Source: Clostridioides difficile_D
GTDB taxonomy: Bacteria; Bacillota; Clostridia; Peptostreptococcales; Peptostreptococcaceae
Assembly (NCBI GenBank): GCA_945861085.1
Contig: OX244046.1
Span: 1,860,001-1,924,000, forward strand
Direction: 5' to 3'
Length of the DNA: 64,000 bases
The translations under genes and the position numbers were made by a program. Positions 1-8,543 of this stretch are shown here, piece after piece. The notes beneath the pieces are model-generated. The model saw nothing but the letters and a program-made list of their open reading frames with translations. It was not told the origin of the DNA and made no database searches. How positions within the stretch are numbered: position 1 is the stretch's first letter; every line of letters begins with the position of its first letter.

Positions 1-260
1 GTAACAGTAAATGCTGTTTGAAATGTATCTGTATTTTCTCTAACCATAAGAGGTATGTTTAAACTTTTAAATTTCTTTTCAGTAGCAGGTAGACAAATTA
101 GACCTCTGCCATGTGTAGCCATAAAATTTATTGATTCAGGAGTAGCCATATCAGCTGCCATAAGCAAATCTCCTTCATTCTCTCTACTTTCATCATCAAC
201 TACGATTACCATTTTCCCATTTCTTATATCTTCAATAGCTTCTTCAATAGTATTAAACAT
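1..260 (-). CDS. ribBA: RibBA, 3,4-dihydroxy-2-butanone 4-phosphate synthase / GTP cyclohydrolase II (N-terminal part)
   Basis: This is the 5' end of a gene that leaves the window at base 1. The visible protein starts MFNTIEEAIEDIRNG and carries DDESRENEGDL (residues 22-32) and THGRGLICL, the signature of 3,4-dihydroxy-2-butanone 4-phosphate (DHBP) synthase, which makes the four-carbon precursor of lumazine from ribulose 5-phosphate. In clostridia this domain is normally fused to GTP cyclohydrolase II, so RibBA is inferred; the C-terminal half is not visible. The ATG at 258-260 follows an AAGGAGTGAATTGC ribosome site. It is the third gene of the minus-strand riboflavin operon, 22 bases after ribE, and should be under the FMN riboswitch. 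Confidence 0.93.
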   Translation of the reverse strand, partial: MFNTIEEAIEDIRNGKMVIVVDDESRENEGDLLMAADMATPESINFMATHGRGLICLPATEKKFKSLNIPLMVRENTDTFQTAFTV

Positions 261-282
261 GCAATTCACTCCTTTATTATTT

Positions 283-948
283 TTAAAAACCATTTTTAAA
301 TAAAAAATCTTTATCTATATTTGATTTATAATTACTACTATTAGAATTTAATTCCTTGTAGTTATTAATCATAAAATTATTAACATACTTTCCAATTACA
401 TCACTTTCTAAATTAACGAAGTCTCCAATATTTTTTGTTAAGAGAGTAGTGTTAAATTTAGTATGAGGTATAATAGAAACCTTAAATATTTCATCATCCA
501 AATATGATATAGTTAAACTCACACCGTCAATAGCAACAGAACCTTTAGGTATCATTGCTGATAAAAGTTTTTTATCAGGTCGTATGCTTACTAAAACTGC
601 ATTTTCATCTTTTTCAAACTTGCAAATAGTACCTTTACCATCAACATGACCTGTCACTATATGACCACCAAATCTTGAAGAAAAACTCATGGCTCTCTCA
701 AGGTTTACCTTGTCATTTGCATTTAGTGAACCTAAATTTGTGGAACGAATTGTTTCCATCATAACATCTGCTGTAAATTCATTTTTCCCAAGATTTGAAA
801 CAGTTAGACAAACCCCATTTACAGCTATACTATCTCCAAGATTTGTGTCATCCAATATTTTGTTTGATAGTATGGTTACTTTTCCGCTTTTACCATTAGC
901 AGTAATTTTTTTAAGTATTCCAACTTCTTCTACTATACCAGTAAACAT
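283..948 (-). CDS. ribE: Riboflavin synthase alpha chain
   Basis: Riboflavin synthase dismutates two 6,7-dimethyl-8-ribityllumazine molecules to riboflavin in the cytoplasm. The 221-residue protein starts with the hallmark MFTGIVEEVG and has the two tandem lumazine-binding barrels of the family; the first repeat holds GDSIAVNGVCLTV (38-50) and the second starts near GGHIVTGHVDG (94-104) and contains GSVAIDGVSLT. The length is typical (about 200-220). The ATG at 948 is preceded by TAGGAGGTTAGA. It lies between ribD and ribBA in the FMN-controlled operon. The last 25 or so residues are Asn/Ser/Lys-rich and look like a lineage-specific tail. Confidence 0.95.
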   Translation of the reverse strand: MFTGIVEEVGILKKITANGKSGKVTILSNKILDDTNLGDSIAVNGVCLTVSNLGKNEFTADVMMETIRSTNLGSLNANDKVNLERAMSFSSRFGGHIVTGHVDGKGTICKFEKDENAVLVSIRPDKKLLSAMIPKGSVAIDGVSLTISYLDDEIFKVSIIPHTKFNTTLLTKNIGDFVNLESDVIGKYVNNFMINNYKELNSNSSNYKSNIDKDFLFKNGF

Positions 949-980
949 TCTAACCTCCTATATACATGTATTCACAGAAT

Positions 981-2093
981 TTAATTTAAAACATCAGATT
1001 CTATCAAAACATCTCCATCTATTAAAGTTACATTATTGATTACTAATTGTGTTGAATCTGATAGGTGTTTTATTCCTTCTCCAGAAACGAATGTAGGTGC
1101 ATCTTTACCACCTATAATTTTAGGTGATAGAAATAATTTGACTTTATCAACTAACTTATTTCTAAATAGGCTATCATTAAGTGTAGCACCACCTTCGACT
1201 AGAACAGAATCAATGTTTAGTTCTCCTAATTTATGAATTACAAATTCTAAATCTACTAAGTTATTTTTTGAAGGAGAAATTATGACTTCAACATTATTTT
1301 CTTTTAACATAGATAATTTGTTACTGTCTTTGCAACATGTGAAAACTATAGTTTTACTGGTTTTATCCTTAACCAAATTACTATCAATTGGTAATTTTAG
1401 ATGTGTATCTATTACTATTCTTGTAGGATGAGATACTTTTTTTTGATTAAGTCTACAAGTTAGTAAAGGATTATCATTTAAAACTGTATTTATGCCAACC
1501 ATTATACTTTGGTATTTATTTCTGTATTTATGAGTTAGATATCTTGATGACTCATTAGATATCCATTTTGATTCTAGTGATTTTGTAGCAATTTTACCAT
1601 CTAGACTCACGGCTGATTTTACAATACAAAGAGGTCTTTTGTTTTTTATGTAATAAAAAAATGCTTCGTTTAATTCTTTTGCTTCTTTTTCCAATATTCC
1701 CACAGTAACATCAATGTTGTTATCTTTCAATTTCTTTACTCCATTACCACAAACAAGTGGGTTTGGGTCTAATGTGGATATTACAACTCTCTTAATCTTA
1801 TTTTGTATAATTTTATCTACACAAGGAGGTGTTTTTCCATAATGAGAACATGGTTCTAAGTTTACATAAAGAGTAGAATCTTTTAGACTTTGTTTAGCGC
1901 TGTTTATAGCATTTACTTCAGCATGATTAGAACCAAATTTTTCATGATATCCTTTGCCTATTACATCACTATCTTTAACAATTACACATCCAACTAACGG
2001 ATTTGGATTTACAAAACCTTCTCCATTTTTAGCTAGTTCAAGAGCTTTTTTCATATAATAAATGTCTTTTTCCTTTTGATTCACAAAATTCAA
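981..2093 (-). CDS. ribD: Bifunctional riboflavin deaminase/reductase RibD
   Basis: RibD carries out the second and third steps from GTP to riboflavin: deamination of the pyrimidine and NADPH-dependent reduction of its ribosyl chain. Residues 1-150 are a cytidine-deaminase-type domain with the zinc site HAEV (57-60) and PCSHYGKTPPC (81-91). The rest is the RibD C-terminal reductase domain, with VSLDGKIAT and LVEGGATLNDSLF. At 370 residues it is full length. The chosen start is TTG at 2093, 8 bases after AGGAGGTG. First gene of the rib operon, directly downstream of the FMN riboswitch and its terminator, so flavin levels should control the entire operon. Confidence 0.94.
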   Translation of the reverse strand: MNFVNQKEKDIYYMKKALELAKNGEGFVNPNPLVGCVIVKDSDVIGKGYHEKFGSNHAEVNAINSAKQSLKDSTLYVNLEPCSHYGKTPPCVDKIIQNKIKRVVISTLDPNPLVCGNGVKKLKDNNIDVTVGILEKEAKELNEAFFYYIKNKRPLCIVKSAVSLDGKIATKSLESKWISNESSRYLTHKYRNKYQSIMVGINTVLNDNPLLTCRLNQKKVSHPTRIVIDTHLKLPIDSNLVKDKTSKTIVFTCCKDSNKLSMLKENNVEVIISPSKNNLVDLEFVIHKLGELNIDSVLVEGGATLNDSLFRNKLVDKVKLFLSPKIIGGKDAPTFVSGEGIKHLSDSTQLVINNVTLIDGDVLIESDVLN

Positions 2094-2130
2094 AATATAT
2101 ACACCTCCTGTTTAATTAGATGATTTTTAA

Positions 2131-2161
2131 ACAAAAAACCCTGAGAATTAACTCAGGGTTT
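2131..2161 (-). terminator. Attenuator of the FMN riboswitch
   Basis: On the minus strand CTCAGGGTTT-type arms (2136-2145 and 2152-2161) form a 10-bp stem with a short loop, followed by a run of six U (2133-2138). It lies between the FMN aptamer and ribD, where an FMN-induced terminator is expected. Confidence 0.9.
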
Positions 2162-2228
2162 AGAATAATCTACAATAAATTAATAAGTGTACAACAAAAC
2201 TGCTCTACAAAAACACTTATTAAATATA

Positions 2229-2343
2229 TCTTCTTCCATCCAGACTTTACTGTCGGCTTTGGAATTTAACCAAATCAACCAAGTTCTACCTTAGCTCGCG
2301 GGCTATACCGCCGATTGGGAATTTCACCCTACCCCGAAGATTA
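2229..2343 (-). ncRNA. FMN riboswitch (RFN element)
   Basis: Read on the minus strand, the region contains the conserved RFN blocks in order: GGGTAGGGTGAAATTCCC, CGGCGGTATAGCCCGCGA, a variable arm, AATTCCAAAGCCGACAGT and AGTCTGGATGGAAGAA. This is the FMN-binding aptamer that represses riboflavin synthesis or uptake genes. It sits about 135 bases upstream of ribD with an intrinsic terminator between, which argues for transcriptional attenuation. Confidence 0.96.
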
Positions 2344-2363
2344 AGTATTAAATTTATATTTAG

Positions 2364-2392
2364 AATGTATCATAAATTATTTTACTTTGCAA
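2364..2392 (-). promoter_or_regulatory. Sigma-A promoter of the rib operon
   Basis: On the minus strand TTGCAA (2387-2392) and TACATT (2364-2369) are separated by 17 bases, and the FMN aptamer starts about 20 bases downstream. The match is good and the position is right, but it is only a sequence prediction. Confidence 0.7.
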
Positions 2393-2532
2393 ACTATTTT
2401 TTTCAAAATATATGTTAATATATAATATAGAATGTCTATAAACTTTGGAATACCGCGATTGTGAATATAAAAATAAAAATTTGAACATAATCAGGAAGGA
2501 AGTCTAATTAATTTAAATTAGGAGAGAAATAT

Positions 2533-5016
2533 ATGAATGAAAAACTTTTAGAAATACTATCAAAATACTATGGATATACAAGTTTTAGAAAAGGTCAAGA
2601 GTCTATAATAAATTCTATTTTGAGCAAAAAAGATGTATTAGCTATAATGCCAACAGGAGGAGGAAAATCAATATGCTATCAGCTTCCGGCGTTGATGTTA
2701 GATGGAATGACAATAGTAATTTCTCCACTGATATCTCTTATGAAAGACCAAGTAGATGCTTTAAAAACTATGGGGATTAACGCTGCTTTTATAAATAGTT
2801 CACTAAGTAGCAAAGAATTTAATGAAATACTAAGTAATATTAGAAAAAATAATTATAAAATGCTCTATATTGCTCCAGAGAGATTAGATGCGCAGGAGTT
2901 TCTTGAACTAATAAATAATAACAATATAAGCCAAATTGCAATAGATGAAGCGCACTGTGTATCTCAATGGGGACATGATTTTAGGTTGAGTTATAGAAGG
3001 ATTTCTGATTTTATAAAGAGTTTACCTAAAAGACCTATAGTTACAGCATTTACAGCAACAGCTTCAGAAGAAGTAAGAACTGATATAATAAATTTATTGT
3101 GCTTAGAAAATCCAGACTATTATATAACTGGATTTGATAGAGAGAATTTGTCAATAAATATAGTAAAATCATCTAGTAAAAATAAATATATTTTAAATTA
3201 TATTCAAAATCATAAAAATGAGTCTGGAATTATATATGTTGCGACTAGAAAGGAAGTTGAAAATATATATAATGGGTTATCTAAAAGAAATATATCTGTG
3301 TCAAAATATCACGCAGGTCTATCTAAAAATGAAAGAAGTAAAAATCAAGAAGATTTTATAAATGATGACGTAGATATAATGATAGCAACAAACGCATTTG
3401 GAATGGGTATTGATAAACCTAATATAAGATGGGTTATACACTACAATATGCCTCAAAGTATAGAAAATTACTATCAAGAAATAGGTAGAGCTGGTAGGGA
3501 TGGAGAAAAAAGTGAGTGTGTACTTTTATTTTCTCCAGGAGATGTACATATACAAAAATATTTAATCGATATTGGCGTTGAAAATCCTGAAAGAAAATTA
3601 TTTCAACATAAGAAGCTTCAATATATGATTGACTTAGTTTACAGTAATTCATGCTATAGAAAGACAATATTGAGTTACTTTGGAGAAAACTATATAGATA
3701 ATTGTAACAATTGTAGTAACTGTTTAGTAGAAGGTGAAATAGTAGATAAAACTGTAGATGCTCAAAAAGTCATTTCATGTGTAGCTAGAATGAAAAGAAG
3801 TTATGGTGTTACCACAATTGTAGATGTCCTTAGAGGGTCTAAGAATAAAAAGATTTTACAACTTGGATTGAATACTTTATCTACATATAACATTATGAGA
3901 GATTATTCAAGCGAAGACTTAAAGAATTTTATAAATACATTGGTTTCTCATGGTTTTTTAGATTTAGTGGAGACTTTAGGTAATGGAAATAGAGGTAGTT
4001 TTCCAACTATAAGATTGAATGAGATGTCTATGAAAGTTTTAAAAGGCCAAGTGAAAGTAGAATTTAAAGAAATTGTGATGACAAAATCATTAGAAGTTGA
4101 AAATGAGTTATATAGTGCTTTAAGAGAACTTAGACACTCAATTGCAAGTGAAGAAAGGATAGCTCCGTATATGGTATTTGGAGATGGTACACTTAGAGCT
4201 ATGTCTAGTAGTTATCCAGTTAATAAAGAAGAAATGCTAGATATCTCTGGAGTAGGAGAAATTAAGTATCAAAAATATGGTAAAGATTTTGAAACAGTAA
4301 TTAAAGAATATGTCGAAAAAAATAACATTAATAAAAAAGATAAAGAAAAAAATGTCGATTTAGAAAGTGTTAATAGTGACTTCCTTGAGGTTAATACAGA
4401 TAAAGCTTTATATGAAAAACTATTAGTCATTAGAGAAGAATATGCAACGAAGGAAAAATTACCTCCATACATGGTTTTAGCCAATAAAGCATTAAAAGAA
4501 ATAAGTGGAAGGTATCCACTTGATGAAGAACAATTAAAAGATATTTCTGGTATAGGTGAGGTAAAAATTGAAAAGTATGGAGCTAGTATCTTGGATGAAG
4601 TCAAACAATATGTGAAAGAAAATGATATTAATATTATTTGGGAGAAAAAAGGTAAAAGGAAGTTAATACTAGATGGAGAAAGTAGAAAAAATAATGAAAT
4701 AGCATTAGATTTGCTGAATCAAGGAAAAGATATACAAAGTATAAGTCAAGAGATAGAAGTTTCATTGTCAACCATTATCGGATATGTATATGACTATGTA
4801 AAGGGTGGGCATAGCATATCATTTGAATTAGGATTAGAAAATTTTTATAATGAAGATAAAAAGAAAATGATTTTAGATGTTTGTGAAAAAGTAGGTTATG
4901 ATAATTTAAATAATATAAAAAGAAAACTTCCAGATTCAATAAAGTATGAAAATATAAGGGCTGTGATACTTGACTCTTATCTTGAAAACTTAAAAAATAA
5001 TATTATAGCAGAGTAA
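2533..5016 (+). CDS. recQ: RecQ-family ATP-dependent DNA helicase with two HRDC domains
   Basis: RecQ helicases unwind DNA 3'-5' in recombination and fork repair. The 827-residue protein has helicase motif I TGGGKS (41-46), the DEAH box (138-141), the RecQ linker motif CVSQWGHDFR, motif VI QEIGRAGRDG, and a zinc-binding region CNNCSNC in the RQC domain. Two tandem HRDC repeats follow, recognisable by the paired APYMVFG / PPYMVLA and DISGVGE / DISGIGE motifs. The C-terminus has a helix-turn-helix segment with ALDLLNQGKDIQSISQE. It is longer than E. coli RecQ (about 610) because of the second HRDC and the tail. The ATG follows GGAGAGAAATAT. Monocistronic: thiamine genes with their own promoter follow. 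Confidence 0.95.
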   Translation: MNEKLLEILSKYYGYTSFRKGQESIINSILSKKDVLAIMPTGGGKSICYQLPALMLDGMTIVISPLISLMKDQVDALKTMGINAAFINSSLSSKEFNEILSNIRKNNYKMLYIAPERLDAQEFLELINNNNISQIAIDEAHCVSQWGHDFRLSYRRISDFIKSLPKRPIVTAFTATASEEVRTDIINLLCLENPDYYITGFDRENLSINIVKSSSKNKYILNYIQNHKNESGIIYVATRKEVENIYNGLSKRNISVSKYHAGLSKNERSKNQEDFINDDVDIMIATNAFGMGIDKPNIRWVIHYNMPQSIENYYQEIGRAGRDGEKSECVLLFSPGDVHIQKYLIDIGVENPERKLFQHKKLQYMIDLVYSNSCYRKTILSYFGENYIDNCNNCSNCLVEGEIVDKTVDAQKVISCVARMKRSYGVTTIVDVLRGSKNKKILQLGLNTLSTYNIMRDYSSEDLKNFINTLVSHGFLDLVETLGNGNRGSFPTIRLNEMSMKVLKGQVKVEFKEIVMTKSLEVENELYSALRELRHSIASEERIAPYMVFGDGTLRAMSSSYPVNKEEMLDISGVGEIKYQKYGKDFETVIKEYVEKNNINKKDKEKNVDLESVNSDFLEVNTDKALYEKLLVIREEYATKEKLPPYMVLANKALKEISGRYPLDEEQLKDISGIGEVKIEKYGASILDEVKQYVKENDINIIWEKKGKRKLILDGESRKNNEIALDLLNQGKDIQSISQEIEVSLSTIIGYVYDYVKGGHSISFELGLENFYNEDKKKMILDVCEKVGYDNLNNIKRKLPDSIKYENIRAVILDSYLENLKNNIIAE

Positions 5017-5054
5017 TTTTTAACAGACTAAAAAATAAAATTTGTATTATTGTG

Positions 5055-5083
5055 TTGAACTAATATTTTTGCTGTGTTATACT
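5055..5083 (+). promoter_or_regulatory. Sigma-A promoter of the thiamine operon
   Basis: TTGAAC (5055-5060) and TATACT (5078-5083) are separated by exactly 17 bases and lie about 25 bases before the TPP aptamer, so the start site would fall just upstream of the riboswitch. Confidence 0.8.
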
Positions 5084-5109
5084 GAATTTGTAAAAATGAT
5101 GAAAAATTT

Positions 5110-5204
5110 AGAGCTAGGGGCGCTAGAATTGGCTAGCTGAGAGATAAAGCCGTAACTTACAAACCCTAATAACCTGATCAAGATAATGCTTGCGAAGGGA
5201 AGCT
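5110..5204 (+). ncRNA. TPP riboswitch (THI element)
   Basis: The region has the conserved blocks TAGGGGCGCT, GCTGAGAGAT, AACCTGATCAAGATAATGC and TTGCGAAGGGAAG in the right order and spacing for a thiamine pyrophosphate aptamer. It precedes thiC, and an intrinsic terminator lies between them, so control is by transcription termination when TPP is abundant. Confidence 0.96.
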
Positions 5205-5286
5205 TTTTAATATAATTTTGTTATATAAATAGACAAATTATTCAATATTAGGGTAAATTTGTCTGAGTGTATATATGATTATAAGA

Positions 5287-5319
5287 GTGCTTTCCAAACA
5301 AGGAAAAGCACTTTTTTTA
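5287..5319 (+). terminator. TPP-riboswitch terminator upstream of thiC
   Basis: GTGCTTTCC (5287-5295) pairs with GGAAAAGCAC (5302-5311), with one bulged base, and is followed by seven T. It lies between the TPP aptamer and the thiC start, which rules out the in-frame ATG at 5275 as the thiC start. Confidence 0.9.
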
Positions 5320-5358
5320 TTTTCAAAAACTATAACTTTAATCTTGGAGGATTGTAAT

Positions 5359-6660
5359 ATGAACTATACAACACAAATGGATGCTGCTAGAAAAGGCATA
5401 ATAACTAAAGAAATGGAAATCGTTTCTCAAAAAGAGCAAGTAGATGTGAATGAATTAAGAGAATTAATAGCAAATGGACAAGTTGTTATACCTGCTAATA
5501 AAAATCATAAATCTTTAAGTGCAGAAGGTGTAGGTAAAAATTTAAGAACAAAAATAAATGTAAATCTAGGAATTTCAAGAGATTGTAAGGATATAGAAAA
5601 AGAACTTGAAAAAGTAAAAGTAGCAATAGACATGAAAGCTGAAGCTATAATGGATTTAAGTAACTATGGTAAAACTAGAGAATTTAGAGAAAAGGTAGTT
5701 GAAATGTCACCTGCAATGATAGGTTCAGTGCCTATGTATGATGCAGTGGGATATTTGGAAAAAGAATTAAAAGATATAACAGAAGAAGAATTTTTAAATG
5801 TAATAAGACAACATGCTATTGATGGGGTTGATTTTATTACTATACATGCAGGTCTTACAAGAAGTGTTTGCCAAAAAATAAAAAATCATGAAAGATTAAC
5901 TCATATAGTATCTCGTGGAGGTTCTTTATTATTTGCATGGATGGAGCTGAATAATAAGGAAAATCCTATTTATACTAATTTTGATAAAATATTAGATATA
6001 TGTGAGGAATATGATGTTACATTGAGTTTAGGGGATGCTTGTAGACCAGGTTGTATAAAAGATTCCACTGATGGTGTTCAAATTCAAGAACTTGTAGTAT
6101 TAGGTGAACTTACTAAAAGGGCATGGGAAAGAAATGTACAAGTAATGATAGAAGGACCTGGTCACATGGCTATTGATGAAATAGAAGCAAATGTAGTATT
6201 AGAAAAGAGATTGTGTCATGGAGCACCTTTTTATGTTCTTGGACCATTGGTTACAGATATAGCACCAGGTTATGACCATATAACAAGTGCAATAGGAGGA
6301 GCTTTAGCATGTGCTAAAGGAGTAGATTTTTTATGCTATGTAACTCCTGCAGAGCACTTAAGACTACCTAATTTAGATGATATGAAAGAAGGTATAATAG
6401 CAGCAAAGATAGCTGCTCATGCAGGAGATATATCTAAAAATGTTAAAGGTGCTCGTGAATGGGATAATAAGATGAGTAAAGCTAGAGCTGATTTAGACTG
6501 GTGTGAGATGTTTAGACTTGCAATAGACCCTGAAAAGGCTAAGAGATACAGAGATGAATCAACTCCTACTCATGAAGATAGCTGTACTATGTGTGGAAAA
6601 ATGTGTTCTATGAGAACAGTTAAGAAAATATTAAACAATGAAGAACTTAATTTAATATAA
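5359..6660 (+). CDS. thiC: Phosphomethylpyrimidine synthase ThiC
   Basis: ThiC is a radical-SAM enzyme that rearranges aminoimidazole ribotide to HMP phosphate, the pyrimidine half of thiamine. The 433-residue protein contains the family motifs GDACRPGCIKD, MIEGPGHM and GPLVTDIAPGYDH. The C-terminal cluster motif is CTMCGKMC, spaced CX2CX3C, one residue shorter than the CX2CX4C described for E. coli-type enzymes. The start is the ATG at 5359, which follows TTGGAGGATTGTA; an in-frame ATG at 5275 would put the riboswitch terminator inside the gene. First gene of the thi operon. Confidence 0.95.
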   Translation: MNYTTQMDAARKGIITKEMEIVSQKEQVDVNELRELIANGQVVIPANKNHKSLSAEGVGKNLRTKINVNLGISRDCKDIEKELEKVKVAIDMKAEAIMDLSNYGKTREFREKVVEMSPAMIGSVPMYDAVGYLEKELKDITEEEFLNVIRQHAIDGVDFITIHAGLTRSVCQKIKNHERLTHIVSRGGSLLFAWMELNNKENPIYTNFDKILDICEEYDVTLSLGDACRPGCIKDSTDGVQIQELVVLGELTKRAWERNVQVMIEGPGHMAIDEIEANVVLEKRLCHGAPFYVLGPLVTDIAPGYDHITSAIGGALACAKGVDFLCYVTPAEHLRLPNLDDMKEGIIAAKIAAHAGDISKNVKGAREWDNKMSKARADLDWCEMFRLAIDPEKAKRYRDESTPTHEDSCTMCGKMCSMRTVKKILNNEELNLI

Positions 6661-6703
6661 TTTGTGACTAGAATAAAAAAAGTTGAAAAGAGGAGGTGAT
6701 TTA

Positions 6704-6898
6704 GTGAAGGTTAATGGAAAAGATATTGAGTTTAAAGAAAAATTGACTGTAATAGATTTATTAAATAAGTATAATTTAAAGAGTGATAGAGTCGTAGTTG
6801 AAGTAAATCTAGACATAATTGAAGAATCTAACTACAGTACATATGTATTAAAAGATGAGGATATTGTAGAACTTATTAGCTTTATTGGAGGTGGTTAA
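6704..6898 (+). CDS. thiS: Sulfur carrier protein ThiS
   Basis: ThiS is a small ubiquitin-like protein whose C-terminal Gly-Gly is adenylated and thiocarboxylated to donate sulfur for the thiazole ring. The 64-residue product shows the ThiS fold pattern (VKVNGKDIEF at the start, SDRVVVEVN in the middle) and ends FIGGG. The start is GTG at 6704 after a strong AGGAGGTGAT site; a TTG at 6683 has no such site. The end of the gene overlaps the start region of thiF, which suggests translational coupling. Confidence 0.93.
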   Translation: MKVNGKDIEFKEKLTVIDLLNKYNLKSDRVVVEVNLDIIEESNYSTYVLKDEDIVELISFIGGG

Positions 6899-7694
6899 AA
6901 TAAAAATATTTGTAAATGAAGTATTAACAAATGTTGAAGAAAATACAACTGCCTACAAAGTTAGAGATAGTTATAACCAAAACTGTGATGTGTTAGTGTT
7001 AAATGGGTATCCAATTAAAGCAGATATGCCACTTTGTGAAAATGATAAGTTAACACTTATACAAAAGGGAATTAAACCATCATTTGATGAGTTGGAAAGC
7101 TTGTTGATTGCTAGACATACTCCAAATGTGCATAATAAGTTAAAAAAAGGGAAGGTTGCTATATTGGGATTAGGGGGACTTGGTTCCAATATAGCTATCT
7201 CTTTAGCGAGAATTGGAGTAGGAGAACTTTTACTTATAGACTATGATGTCGTAGAGCCATCTAACTTAAATAGACAGCAGTATTTTATAGATGATATAGG
7301 AAAACTAAAAACTGATGCTATGATAGAAAATATAAAAAAAATAAATCCGTTTATAAAATTAAGTAAACGAGATATTTTTTTAAACAAACATAATATGGAT
7401 ATTATTAAAGATTCAGATTTGATAATTGAAGCCTTTGATGATGCTTCATGTAAGGCACAGGTTTGTAATTATGTATTGATAAATTTTAAAGATAAATACC
7501 TAATAGCATCATCAGGTATGGCAGGTTACTATGATTCAAATATAATAACTACTAAGAAAATAAAAGACAAGTTTTATATATGTGGGGATTTTGTAAATGA
7601 AGCTAAATTTGGTGAAGGTCTTATGGCTCCAAGAGTTGCTATCTGTGCAAATCACATGGCAAATTTAGCAACACAAATACTTATAGATATGTAA
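6885..7694 (+). CDS. thiF: ThiF-type ThiS adenylyltransferase with an N-terminal ubiquitin-like domain
   Basis: This E1-like enzyme adenylates the ThiS C-terminus. Residues 6-65 resemble a ThiS/ubiquitin-like domain, and the rest is the ThiF/MoeB fold with the nucleotide-binding GLGGLGSN and DYDVVEPSNLNRQQY. The fusion of a ThiS-like domain to ThiF is known from a clostridial ThiF subfamily. The start is uncertain: TTG at 6885 lacks a ribosome site, GTG at 6891 lies within GGAGGTGG, and the codon best placed after that site is an ATA at 6900, which would give the ThiS-like N-terminus (M)KIFVNE. The gene overlaps thiS. Confidence 0.88.
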   Translation: MEVVKIKIFVNEVLTNVEENTTAYKVRDSYNQNCDVLVLNGYPIKADMPLCENDKLTLIQKGIKPSFDELESLLIARHTPNVHNKLKKGKVAILGLGGLGSNIAISLARIGVGELLLIDYDVVEPSNLNRQQYFIDDIGKLKTDAMIENIKKINPFIKLSKRDIFLNKHNMDIIKDSDLIIEAFDDASCKAQVCNYVLINFKDKYLIASSGMAGYYDSNIITTKKIKDKFYICGDFVNEAKFGEGLMAPRVAICANHMANLATQILIDM

Positions 7695-7756
7695 ATATTA
7701 AAATTAGATACTAAAAAGATTGAATATTAAAAAAATTGAACATGGAGGGAAAGAAT

Positions 7757-8527
7757 ATGGATAAATTGGTACTTGGTGGACATGAGTTCAGTAGCAGATT
7801 ATTGGTTGGAACAGGTAAATATGGTTCAAATAATATATTACCAGAGGTAATAAAAGAAAGTGGAAGCGAAATAATAACAATGGCACTTAGAAGAGTGGAT
7901 TTAGATAACAAACAAGAAAACATATTAACATACATTCCAAAAGAAATGACAATACTTCCAAATACATCAGGAGCTACTAATGCAGAAGAAGCTGTAAGAA
8001 TAGCTAGAATATCTAGAAAAATGGGATGTGGAGATTTTATAAAAATAGAAGTAATATCAGATACTAGATACCTACTTCCTGATAATGAAGAAACTATAAA
8101 AGCTACAAAAATACTTGCTGATGAAGGATTTATAGTCCTTCCATATATGACACCAGACCTTTATGCTGGAAGAAGACTTATAGAAGCTAATGCAGCAGCA
8201 GTTATGCCCCTTGGAGCACCAATTGGTTCAAATCGAGGTCTTCAAATGAAGGAAATGATAAGAATAATGATAGATGAGTTGGATATACCAATAATAGTAG
8301 ATGCAGGTATTGGAAAGCCATCTCAAGCTATGGAAGCTATGGAAATGGGAGCTGATGCAGTACTTGTCAACACTGCAATAGCTTCAGCAGGAGACCCTGT
8401 ACAGATGGCTAGAGCATTCAAACTAGCTGTGGAAGGAGGAAGAGAAGCATATCTCGCAAAAACAGGAAGTGTATCAGAATTTGCAAATGCGTCTTCTCCT
8501 TTAACAGGTTTTTTAGGCAATTTATAG
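7757..8527 (+). CDS. thiG: Thiazole synthase ThiG
   Basis: ThiG condenses deoxyxylulose phosphate, dehydroglycine and ThiS thiocarboxylate into the thiazole. The 256-residue TIM-barrel protein has RLLVGTGKY, ALRRVD, FIKIEVISD (with the Schiff-base lysine), MPLGAPIGSNRG and VDAGIGKPSQA. The start is the ATG at 7757 after GGAGGGAAAGAAT; an upstream in-frame start at 7736 would place this site inside the gene. Followed by thiH after 16 bases. Confidence 0.95.
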   Translation: MDKLVLGGHEFSSRLLVGTGKYGSNNILPEVIKESGSEIITMALRRVDLDNKQENILTYIPKEMTILPNTSGATNAEEAVRIARISRKMGCGDFIKIEVISDTRYLLPDNEETIKATKILADEGFIVLPYMTPDLYAGRRLIEANAAAVMPLGAPIGSNRGLQMKEMIRIMIDELDIPIIVDAGIGKPSQAMEAMEMGADAVLVNTAIASAGDPVQMARAFKLAVEGGREAYLAKTGSVSEFANASSPLTGFLGNL

Positions 8528-8543
8528 AAAGTGGTGATTGGTT

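Noticed and set aside
5275..5358. N-terminal extension of ThiC starting at ATG 5275
   Set aside because: It runs through the TPP-riboswitch terminator and lacks a ribosome site; ATG 5359 has TTGGAGG.
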